Assembly: GCA_011050015.1 (NCBI GenBank)
Contig: DRGP01000023.1
Location: forward strand, 1 to 39,707
Reading direction: 5' to 3'
DNA from: Leeuwenhoekiella sp.
GTDB lineage: Bacteria > Bacteroidota > Bacteroidia > Flavobacteriales > Flavobacteriaceae
DNA length: 39,707 nt
Each line of letters opens with the position of its first letter. Within the stretch, counting starts at the first letter, position 1. A program made the position numbers and the translations under genes. Below are positions 1 through 7,732 of the stretch, in pieces. The notes below the pieces were generated by a model. It did not search any database. It saw only the letters and a list, made by a program, of their open reading frames with translations, and was not told the DNA's origin.

Positions 1-890
1 ACATAATTTCTCACCCCGTTAAAGCCAACGGCCACATTACCTTCACTGCATTGCAAACAGCCAAAACCGGCCCCTTCGGTATCTGTATATTGTACCTCAA
101 AAACAGATCCCGAGCCATTTTCACCGGAATTGAGGAAAATACCTTCATAACCGTCCATTACCAGTTGATAATCTCCCGAATTAATGACCTGATCAAAAAT
201 GGAAGCGGCCTGATCAAACTTTTCCTGATATAAGTAGGCTTTGCCTAAAAGCGACTGGGCCGCACCTTTTGAGACCCTACCGACTTGTGGGGCGGTTTCC
301 GCAAGGTTGTTTACGGCAAATTGCAGGTCGCTTTCTATCAAACTATAGACTTCGGGGACCGGCGAACGTGGTATGGTAGTTTCATCGCCCACCTCAAAGC
401 GACTGTTTGGTTTGAGCGGGATGGGGCCAAACCATTTTACCAGTTCAAAATTATAGTATGCCCTTAAAAAATAAGCTTCGGCGAGGATTTGATTTTTGCC
501 TTCAAAGTCAATTTTATCTTTAAATTCAATAATATAGGTCGCCCTGCTTACCCCGGCAAACATCCAGTCCCACACGTTTTTAAGGTTATCATTGACGGGT
601 GTATGAATCATGTCGTCTATCTGTTGAAAGCCTATAACGTCTGTAGGGCTTTCGCCACCGGCAAGGGTGTTGTCTGAAGCGATCTCACCCAGTAGTACAT
701 TTACATAACTTGCCTGTAAAAGATCATAGGCGCCCACAAGTGCATCGTAGTAATCCTGTTCAGAATTAAAAAAGGTTTCAGAATCTATGGCATATATGGG
801 ATCCCTTTCTACAAAATCATCTCCACAGGATGACAGGAGCAAGACGGGGCACGCCAGAAGGATGAGTGAATGTATAATCTTATGTTTCAT
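1..890 (-). CDS. SusD/RagB-family nutrient-binding lipoprotein (3' part outside window)
   Basis: The frame opens with ATG at 890 and stays open to the window edge, giving about 296 residues without a stop, so the gene is cut at its C-terminal end. It begins with a lipoprotein signal peptide with lipobox LLSSC (Cys22), followed by GDD. The body shows SusD-type features: an N-terminal EQDYYDALVGAYDLLQ helix, the AEAYFLRAYYNFELVKWFG helix and the conserved FGPIPL and GAAQSLLGKAYLY (TPR-like) segments. SusD proteins sit on the cell surface and cap a SusC porin, holding glycans or peptides for import. The start lies 11 bases after the stop of the SusC-like gene, so the two form one transcript. The substrate cannot be read from the sequence. 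Confidence 0.93.
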   Translation of the reverse strand, partial: MKHKIIHSLILLACPVLLLSSCGDDFVERDPIYAIDSETFFNSEQDYYDALVGAYDLLQASYVNVLLGEIASDNTLAGGESPTDVIGFQQIDDMIHTPVNDNLKNVWDWMFAGVSRATYIIEFKDKIDFEGKNQILAEAYFLRAYYNFELVKWFGPIPLKPNSRFEVGDETTIPRSPVPEVYSLIESDLQFAVNNLAETAPQVGRVSKGAAQSLLGKAYLYQEKFDQAASIFDQVINSGDYQLVMDGYEGIFLNSGENGSGSVFEVQYTDTEGAGFGCLQCSEGNVAVGFNGVRNY

Positions 891-901
891 TGCTGATTGA
901 A

Positions 902-3900
902 TTAAAAATTTAAATTAAGGCCCATTAAAAATGTTCTGGGCAAGGGATAAAAACCATAATCTATCCCGCTGCCTATGGGCGCCCCACTGGAGGCCCCAGG
1001 GTCATAGCCCCGGTAATCTGTAAATGTATAGAGGTTATTCACGCCGGTATAGATCCTACATTGGGTAATCCCCATTGGTTCAAGCGTTTTTTTAGGAAGG
1101 GAATAGCCCAATTGCACGTTTTGAATACGTACGTAAGAGGCGTCTTCAACAAAATAGTCTGAAAAAACATTATTTGAGGTTGCCTGCGTGGTAAGCCTGG
1201 GCACCTTGCTGGAAGTCCCTGCTCCCGTCCACCGGTCTACAACATAATTAAGACGGTTTACATCAGAGAGCACGCGCTCATAATTACGTACCATATCATT
1301 GCCTATCGAGGCATAGGTGTAGGCCACAAAATCGAGGTTTTTATAATTAAACCTCAAGTTTAGGCCCATGGTCACCTCTGGAATGGGATTGCCCAAGTTG
1401 GCCCTATCGTCTGTATTTATTGCACCGTCCCCATTAGTATCTACATAGCGCAGATCGCCAGGGGAAGCATTTGCACCCAGCGCGATCTGTGAAGGGTGTG
1501 CGTCTACTTCGGCCTGATCTTGAAAAATACCATTGGTTTGATAACCATAAAAATAACCTATTGGGAAACCTTCCTCCATACGTGCGGGTGCGGGCTGCCC
1601 AACACCAAAGCCGCCTCCTTCTATAAAACCGGTACCATTATTTACGGTGAGCACTTCATTATCCAAGGTGGTGAAGTTATAGTTCACGCTTATCTTAAAA
1701 TCCTCTGAAATATTATCGCTATAACCAATGGCGAACTCTAGACCTTTATTGCGAACGGAACCTGCATTTACAGTAGGTGAACCGCTGCCTGGCGCTGCCG
1801 TACCCACAATACCGGAAACCGGTATAAACGGGATCAATAGGTTGTCTCTTGTGTTTATAAAGTAATCTGTGGTAATATCAATTTTATTATTGAATAATCT
1901 AATATCCAGCCCTACATCAAACTTTTTTGCTTCTTCCCATTGCAGTTCAGGATTGGGCAGCACACCTATGGCCCTCCCGTTTACCACTACACCATCAAGC
2001 ACATAGGTAGCCTCCCCGCCCAATGTGCCCACATAACCGTTATTGGGTATCTGGTCGTTCCCCAGAATGCCATAACTAGCACGTATCTTTAAAAAATCGA
2101 TCACCTCAAAATCTGGAAAAAAGCCCTCGTCTGAAATCACATAACCTGCCGTGACCGATGGAAAATAGGCCACACGATTTGATGGCCCAAATTTGGTGGA
2201 TAGGTCACGTCGCAGCATGGCTGAGAACAAGTATTTATTCTTAAAATTATACTGTAACCTACCAAAAAAGGAAAGCCTGCGCTCATCGTAAGCATAAGAG
2301 CCCACGTCACGTACACCTTCGCCACTAGTTCCGGTGGCCAATGCGATATCTGCAAATTCCCAACTATTATTGGGCACATCATAACCGGTACCCGATAGGC
2401 CATCGCCCCATTCTTTATAGATTGTTGTGCCACCCGTAAAGGTTACCTCATGATCTGCTGCAAATGTATCGTTGTAGGTGCCAAAAATATCAAGGGTATA
2501 GCTATTGTCATTTACACGTTGCTGTGAGACACTGCTGCGTGTAACGTCAAAAACCTTCCCTCCATAACTTATCTGTTTTGCAAAGTTCTTGCCCTCACTG
2601 TTGCTGGTGTTGAAACCTACCCTACCGGTAATCTGGAGTTCATCGAGAACATCATAATCCAAGCTCACATTCCCATTGAGTTTATTAAAATCGAAATCAT
2701 TATAGGTATTTTCAAGCTGTGCAAGCGGATTTACAATCTCAATGCCCAAACCAGCGGTATTAGGTACCAGTGAATATTGCCCAGCATCATTTCTAACAGG
2801 AAGTGTGGGCGGGGTATTTATAGCATTGAACAGCACAGAGCCCAGGCCATTTTCACTAAAGGTATCCCGGTCAAAATAGGTATAGATCGCATTGGTCTGT
2901 AAAGTGAATTTTTCTGAAAGATCAACGCCCAGGGAAATACGTGCGGTATTCCGTCTAAAACTTGATTTTTTCCCTCCTACGATCCCTTGTTGATACAAGT
3001 GCGATCCACTTACGGAATAGGTAATTTTTTCAGAACCACCCGAAATATTAAAATCATGGTTGACCAACGGGGCCGCATCATCAAAAACGGTCTCCTGCCA
3101 GTCTGTGCCATTGCCCAGGCCTGCAACATTGGGCAACGGAAGTGCCCTACCACCATTGGCATAGGCTTCATTGAGCAGGATACCATATTCAGTAGCGTTT
3201 AATAAAGGTAGCGTGCGGGTAGTTTCCTGAAAACCTGTATACACATTATATGAAACCTTCGGTGCCTGATTTTTCCGACCCTTTTTGGTAGTTACCAAAA
3301 TAACCCCGTTTGCTCCTATGGTACCGTAAATTGCTGCCTGTGCATCTTTTAAAACGGTGATGGACTCAATATCATTGGGATTTAAAAGACCCAGTTCACT
3401 TTGATATCCATCGATTATGACCAGCGGGGCGTTTTGCCCATTGGTGGACACCCCCCGTATCCTGATATCAAGATTTGCACCGGGTGCCCCAGATTGTGTG
3501 GTCACATTTACTCCAGAAACCGTACCCTGTAGCGCCTGCTCCACTTTTACCGGTTTTAATTCATCAAGGGTTTCGCTGCTTACTGTAGATACAGCTCCGG
3601 TAATTTCCTTTCTTTTTTGAGCCCCATAACCTATTACGACCACTTCATCGAGTGCATCGGTATCTGCTTCAAGACGTATATCAAGTTGTTGATCTTTATT
3701 TACTTGCACTTCCCGTTGCTGAAAGCCCAAATAAGAAAACACAAGACTTTTCCCCGAAGTTACACTAATGGAATACATGCCGTCAAAATCTGTACTTGTG
3801 CCGGTTGCAGTACCCTTGACCAAAACATTTACCCCCGGAAGCGGCATCCCGGAAGCATCATTTACCGTACCGGTTACCTGTACCTCATTTTGCTGAGCAT

Positions 3901-3952
3901 AACCCGAAAAACAAAACAAGCCCAAAAAGAATAAAACTACATATCGCATCAT
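902..3952 (-). CDS. SusC/RagA-family TonB-linked outer membrane protein
   Basis: This is a 1016-residue TonB-dependent transporter of the SusC class, the channel for the substrate held by the SusD partner just downstream. A signal peptide ends near residue 20 (SGYAQ). Residues 25-105 form a carboxypeptidase-regulatory-like beta domain (TGTVNDASGMPLPGVNV, then FDGMYSI), and the next segment carries DEVVVIGYGAQ, the usual lead-in to the plug. The plug (about 115-225) has IRIRGVST and the conserved ITVLKDAQAAIYG. The remainder is a beta-barrel with the IRASYGILGNDQI and FKISVNYNFTTL patterns and a C-terminal phenylalanine (GLNLNF). Length is normal for the family. The start could be the second Met (3949). 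The upstream 244 bases separate it from a broken regulator gene in the same orientation. Confidence 0.95.
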   Translation of the reverse strand: MMRYVVLFFLGLFCFSGYAQQNEVQVTGTVNDASGMPLPGVNVLVKGTATGTSTDFDGMYSISVTSGKSLVFSYLGFQQREVQVNKDQQLDIRLEADTDALDEVVVIGYGAQKRKEITGAVSTVSSETLDELKPVKVEQALQGTVSGVNVTTQSGAPGANLDIRIRGVSTNGQNAPLVIIDGYQSELGLLNPNDIESITVLKDAQAAIYGTIGANGVILVTTKKGRKNQAPKVSYNVYTGFQETTRTLPLLNATEYGILLNEAYANGGRALPLPNVAGLGNGTDWQETVFDDAAPLVNHDFNISGGSEKITYSVSGSHLYQQGIVGGKKSSFRRNTARISLGVDLSEKFTLQTNAIYTYFDRDTFSENGLGSVLFNAINTPPTLPVRNDAGQYSLVPNTAGLGIEIVNPLAQLENTYNDFDFNKLNGNVSLDYDVLDELQITGRVGFNTSNSEGKNFAKQISYGGKVFDVTRSSVSQQRVNDNSYTLDIFGTYNDTFAADHEVTFTGGTTIYKEWGDGLSGTGYDVPNNSWEFADIALATGTSGEGVRDVGSYAYDERRLSFFGRLQYNFKNKYLFSAMLRRDLSTKFGPSNRVAYFPSVTAGYVISDEGFFPDFEVIDFLKIRASYGILGNDQIPNNGYVGTLGGEATYVLDGVVVNGRAIGVLPNPELQWEEAKKFDVGLDIRLFNNKIDITTDYFINTRDNLLIPFIPVSGIVGTAAPGSGSPTVNAGSVRNKGLEFAIGYSDNISEDFKISVNYNFTTLDNEVLTVNNGTGFIEGGGFGVGQPAPARMEEGFPIGYFYGYQTNGIFQDQAEVDAHPSQIALGANASPGDLRYVDTNGDGAINTDDRANLGNPIPEVTMGLNLRFNYKNLDFVAYTYASIGNDMVRNYERVLSDVNRLNYVVDRWTGAGTSSKVPRLTTQATSNNVFSDYFVEDASYVRIQNVQLGYSLPKKTLEPMGITQCRIYTGVNNLYTFTDYRGYDPGASSGAPIGSGIDYGFYPLPRTFLMGLNLNF

Positions 3953-4196
3953 AAATAAAATTTAGTGCCGCCAATATATTGTTAAATAGTTCTAAATGCT
4001 CAGAAAACACCTCAACAAAAAACATACATCATAAAAATAATCCGTTTTATTGATCAAAAGAACAATTTTTGACACAAAATACCTATTCACAAAGGGCTTG
4101 AGGCTTTTCTGAAATCTACAAAAAACAAAATTTAAAAAACAAAAAACGTTTTCGTATAGTTAATGTTGAGGTAAATTGGGCTTTTGATAAGGTGAT
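3953..4196 (-). promoter_or_regulatory. Leader/promoter region of the susC-susD operon
   Basis: This 244-base AT-rich gap lies between the regulator gene and the SusC-like gene, both on the minus strand, and must hold the promoter for the transporter pair unless they are read through from the regulator. I found only weak matches to the TAnnTTTG box (such as TATTTTG near 4077-4083) and no correctly spaced TTTG partner. The region also has A/T homopolymer runs (4120-4150). An activator-dependent promoter with a poor consensus would fit, but that is inference. Confidence 0.35.
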
Positions 4197-5171
4197 TTAG
4201 AGTGAGATTATATACTCAACAAGGCTTTTTTTATGCTGTAGGTCCATTTTTTTGCGCAAACGATATCGTTTTATCTCAACGCTGCGTACCGAAATGTTGA
4301 GCAATGGGGCAATTTCTTTTGAAGCTAGATTGAGGCGTAAATAGGCACATAACTTTAGATCTTTAGGGGTAAGTTTAGGATGGCTCTCCTTGATCTTATT
4401 AAAAAAATCTTTATCCGCATTGGTAAATGCTTCCTCAAAAAACTGCCAATCTTTTGTAGCGCTCAAATTCTTATCTATAGTGCGTATCACCGTCTTAACC
4501 TGTGCTTCTTGCTTTATGGGCAATAAATCCTTCTTAATTGCGGTAAGCAGTTCATTTTTCTTTACAATACTCATTGCAGACGCGGCCAACTCACGACTTT
4601 TACTTTTAAAGTCATCTTCCAGTTTCTCGTTTTCAAGGCGCATGACGGCTTTCTCGTTCTCAGACCTGCTCAAAGCTAGTTTCCTTTGGTTTTCTCCCTT
4701 TAGTGCAACGGCCTGTTTACGGTAATAGCTTCGGTTATAGAAGTGAAACAGCACCAGGACAAAACAGGCCATTAGTATGTACAGGATAATGGCCGTTATC
4801 GATAAGTACCAGGGTCTGTTCACCTGAAAAGTGTAGGCGGCGCTATTTTGCGTCAACTGGTCGCCTACCTGGGCACGTACCTCAAATTTGTAATTTCCGT
4901 GGGGCAGGTTTTCAAATAAGACTTCCTGGCCTGCATCCCAAGTGCTCCATTGTTCATTGAGGCCCTGAAGCATGTACTGGTAATTTACGGTTTGATATTT
5001 TTCATAAACGGGTACATTATAGGTAAAGCGCAGGTTGTTGGCCTTCGCACCAAATTGAGGACTATCTGTCAGGCTTACATACTCGACATCTGTTTTGAGC
5101 CCACTGTTCTTGACCGAATTCAGCTCAATAGTAAAACTTTGGCTCTTTATCTTATCAAGATCCATAACCAC
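4197..5171 (-). CDS. C-terminal part of split regulator: YYY domain, membrane helix, LuxR-type HTH
   Basis: This frame is in phase with the upstream frame ending at 5172 and is separated from it by one TAA. It holds the output half of the regulator: a triple-tyrosine (Y_Y_Y) beta domain (about residues 45-115, with NYQYMLQGLNEQW and LPHGNYKFEVRA), a membrane helix (122-145), a long charged coiled coil (150-210) and a C-terminal LuxR/GerE-type helix-turn-helix (about 265-322, with LTPKDLKLCAYLRLNLASKE and NISVRSVEIKRYRLRKKM). Alone it would lack a signal peptide and sensor but could still insert by its membrane helix and bind DNA. Possible restart codons are GTG at 5171 and ATG at 5165, directly after the stop. 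Intact relatives are single proteins of roughly 930-960 residues beside SusCD genes. Confidence 0.85.
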   Translation of the reverse strand: MVMDLDKIKSQSFTIELNSVKNSGLKTDVEYVSLTDSPQFGAKANNLRFTYNVPVYEKYQTVNYQYMLQGLNEQWSTWDAGQEVLFENLPHGNYKFEVRAQVGDQLTQNSAAYTFQVNRPWYLSITAIILYILMACFVLVLFHFYNRSYYRKQAVALKGENQRKLALSRSENEKAVMRLENEKLEDDFKSKSRELAASAMSIVKKNELLTAIKKDLLPIKQEAQVKTVIRTIDKNLSATKDWQFFEEAFTNADKDFFNKIKESHPKLTPKDLKLCAYLRLNLASKEIAPLLNISVRSVEIKRYRLRKKMDLQHKKSLVEYIISL

Positions 5172-5174
5172 TTA
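5172..5174 (-). other. In-frame TAA nonsense codon inside the regulator
   Basis: The codon at 5174-5172 reads TAA. The codons before it (GGVGG) and after it (VVMDLDKIKS) run in one frame, so a single substitution from TAT or TAC (Tyr) would explain the break. No length change is needed. Confidence 0.85.
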
Positions 5175-7004
5175 ACCGCCCACCCCTCCCAGCAAATAGT
5201 TATCCCCGCCCAGGGAAGAGATATTTTCAAATCCACGCATATCCCTGCGCACCCCCGCCGGAAAAGCAATATGGCCCACAGTTAAGCGGTTATCCAGATT
5301 TCCCAAAGAAAAATAGACCAGGCCGCTCTTAGCAAAACCCCATAGCTTGTTGTTTTTATCATCAGGCACCAATTTACCACTTACATATAATGCGCCTTCG
5401 CCAATCCCTTTTTTAAAAGTAGCATTTTCAGTAAATCCATTAGCTTCCGAAAAGGATAGAACGCCCCTTTCATAGGTATATAGAATGGTATCGTTAAAGC
5501 TGCTCAAGCTTGATTTAAGACCGGCGGCGGCATTGTGCAACGGTTTGTAATCAACAACACGGTCAAAGTCTTTATCCACTTCAAGTAAAAAAACGCCTTT
5601 ATATTCATGGCTTACAAGCAAATTGCCGGCTGCAGTAATCTCAAAAAAACGGCTGGAAATATCAAAACCCTTCAGTTTATTCCTCATTTGCCAGTTTCCA
5701 TTGTTTTTTTTCAATACATAAAGACCGTCATAATTGCCCTGGAGCAGCAGGTCATTAAAACTGGGTATGGGTTTGATATCCCAAGTACCCTGAACGCGGC
5801 TTATCCACGCTGCCGATGCACCTTTGACCAGCAGGGTGCCCAGGTTGTGACCTGCAAAAAGGGACCCATCAATCTCTCTTAAAACCCATACCTGTCCACT
5901 AGTTCCTGGCATCAGGTCAAATTTATCCTGGCTGTCCCGTTCTTTATAAAACAGGCCTTGATTGGTACCCAGATAAATATAACCTGCATAGACCGCAGAG
6001 CAATATACTGTGCCCAATTTACCCGAAGTATCCTGATATACACTGAAAGGCGAATTGAGGTTGATCACGCTGATCCCGTTATCCAGGCCTAGCCAGATAT
6101 TGCCGGCCTCATCTTCAAAGAGCGATAGCACCGTATTGTTGGCAAGCCCTTCCTGTTGGGTAAGGTTTTGGGTTATATTCCCTTTTTGATCCAGTAAATA
6201 AAAACCGTTGGAAATCGTCCCTATTGCGGTACGGCCGTCCTTTAAGCATAAACTGCTGTAAATGGTACACGCTTTTAATACCTTATTTGCTGAAATATCA
6301 GCTTTTTTCAACATGCCATTGGCCCATTCAAAAATACCCTTGCTCTGGGTGATCAACCTAAGTAATTTCTCATCCTGCACTACGTCGATAAGTACATCTT
6401 CCCGCAACAATTCATCATCACTAACAAGCTGCACCCGGCCGTTGCCTATAGTATATAAGCCTTTGCCAAGCGCCTGAAAATAGAGCATGCCCCTTACATT
6501 AAAGATTTTGGTGAGCGGTGCCCCTACATCTATGATTTCATAGCTGCTGTTTTGGGTATTATAGAGGTAAATACGGTGTAGAGATTGAAAAACAATCCAG
6601 TCGTTAAGCTCCATTATTTTCCAGAAATGTTCATCTTCAACCATTGGTTCGCGCATGTTGGCGCTCAACGAAGTATATTTTAAAAGTCCAAAAGTATTTC
6701 GCTCCCAGAAACCAAATTCCATATAAGATCCCGTGTAAACACGATTGCCCTTTGCGTGTACCGCACGAATGATGGTCTTGTTTGGCGAAGGATAAAGTTT
6801 CCACTGCGCACCGTTATATTCGAGCAGACCCGAATTATTGCCGAAATAAATATGCCTGTCTTCCCCTTGTGAGATCGCCCAGTTCTGGTTTTCTGCACCA
6901 TATTCCTGGGGTAAAAAGTTAATAAATGGTGGAAACTCTTGTGCGCCAATTTGTGTTATAAAAAAATTGACAAAAAGGAATATAAAATAGCCTGATTTTT
7001 TCAA
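5172..7004 (-). CDS. N-terminal part of split regulator: periplasmic beta-propeller sensor
   Basis: This 610-residue frame starts with a signal peptide (KKSGYFIFLFVNFF, then GAQ) and contains propeller repeats of the two-component regulator (Reg_prop) type, most clearly EDEAGNIWLGLDNGISVINL at about 300-320, plus many Y/F-G/N blade turns. Such propellers sense a periplasmic oligosaccharide and signal through a Y_Y_Y domain and a membrane helix. The frame stops exactly where the propeller should pass into the Y_Y_Y domain, which is encoded in phase after the stop. As it stands, it would make a secreted, soluble sensor with no membrane anchor or DNA-binding part. Together the two frames make one 935-position gene upstream of the SusCD pair. 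Confidence 0.87.
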   Translation of the reverse strand: MKKSGYFIFLFVNFFITQIGAQEFPPFINFLPQEYGAENQNWAISQGEDRHIYFGNNSGLLEYNGAQWKLYPSPNKTIIRAVHAKGNRVYTGSYMEFGFWERNTFGLLKYTSLSANMREPMVEDEHFWKIMELNDWIVFQSLHRIYLYNTQNSSYEIIDVGAPLTKIFNVRGMLYFQALGKGLYTIGNGRVQLVSDDELLREDVLIDVVQDEKLLRLITQSKGIFEWANGMLKKADISANKVLKACTIYSSLCLKDGRTAIGTISNGFYLLDQKGNITQNLTQQEGLANNTVLSLFEDEAGNIWLGLDNGISVINLNSPFSVYQDTSGKLGTVYCSAVYAGYIYLGTNQGLFYKERDSQDKFDLMPGTSGQVWVLREIDGSLFAGHNLGTLLVKGASAAWISRVQGTWDIKPIPSFNDLLLQGNYDGLYVLKKNNGNWQMRNKLKGFDISSRFFEITAAGNLLVSHEYKGVFLLEVDKDFDRVVDYKPLHNAAAGLKSSLSSFNDTILYTYERGVLSFSEANGFTENATFKKGIGEGALYVSGKLVPDDKNNKLWGFAKSGLVYFSLGNLDNRLTVGHIAFPAGVRRDMRGFENISSLGGDNYLLGGVGG

Positions 7005-7230
7005 AATGAAGGTTTAAAGCTAAAATACTAAAATTAGCCATCCTGAACTCATCTGATTTACAAATACAGCGGTTTCAAAATTGAAAAATTGCTAAAAAGA
7101 GTCTCATAGTAGGAAAAAATTGATCATTTCAATCAAATTTCAACATTATCTTTCCTTTTTTTATTGTCTTAAAGCATTATTTTTTGACAATATCGAAATC
7201 ATCAGGCTCTTTTAAACTTGACTTTTGGCA

Positions 7231-7263
7231 ATACCCTTAAATAATTACTAAATTTAAGGGTAT
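7231..7263. repeat. Perfect 12-bp inverted repeat with 9-base spacer
   Basis: ATACCCTTAAAT at 7231-7242 is matched by its exact reverse complement at 7252-7263. It lies about 50 bases upstream of the small membrane-protein gene at 7313 and is followed by no T-run. A protein-binding operator is more likely than a terminator. The rest of the gap 7005-7230 is AT-rich and I see nothing else in it. Confidence 0.6.
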
Positions 7264-7282
7264 GCTTTAAAAACTTTATTAA

Positions 7283-7477
<195 letters not shown>

Positions 7478-7504
7478 ATTTTTTAAATTCCCCAATTGGG
7501 ATTT

Positions 7505-7615
7505 AATAAAAAAACCGCGTTCGTGTAAGTGTTATTCCTTTTGTTCATGATGCTGTGCAAACAGTTTTCCTGATAAATGAGGATTGAAACTTTAGCGAAG
7601 TGCGGTTTTTTTATT
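7505..7615 (+). ncRNA. Candidate structured RNA or large terminator-like hairpin
   Basis: AATAAAAAAACCGC at 7505-7518 pairs perfectly with GCGGTTTTTTTATT at 7602-7615, and TTCG/CGAA just inside extends the stem after a small bulge. The enclosed 70 or so bases contain a CTGT-GCAA-ACAG hairpin (7553-7564) with a GNRA-type tetraloop. On the plus strand the RNA would end with GCGG and seven U, as at an intrinsic terminator. It may end the transcript of the small gene at 7313-7477, be an independent small RNA, or be a miniature repeat. A 65-residue minus-strand frame (7483-7680) crosses the same bases and cannot be excluded. Confidence 0.4.
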
Positions 7616-7708
7616 ATGATGTCTTTAAAATCTTCAATTTTGATCAAAAAACAGTTATTAACTTCAAGATATTTACTCATAATGGAAAGTTTTGATTCAT
7701 TATTTAAG

Positions 7709-7716
7709 TAATTTTG
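7709..7716 (+). promoter_or_regulatory. TAnnTTTG (-7) box for the potassium uptake operon
   Basis: TAATTTTG matches the Bacteroidota -7 consensus exactly and lies 16 bases before the start codon at 7733. A TTTG at 7691-7694 is the only upstream partner, and its 14-base spacing is shorter than usual, so the -33 element is uncertain. Confidence 0.45.
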
Positions 7717-7732
7717 GCCTTTCTTTTTTCTC

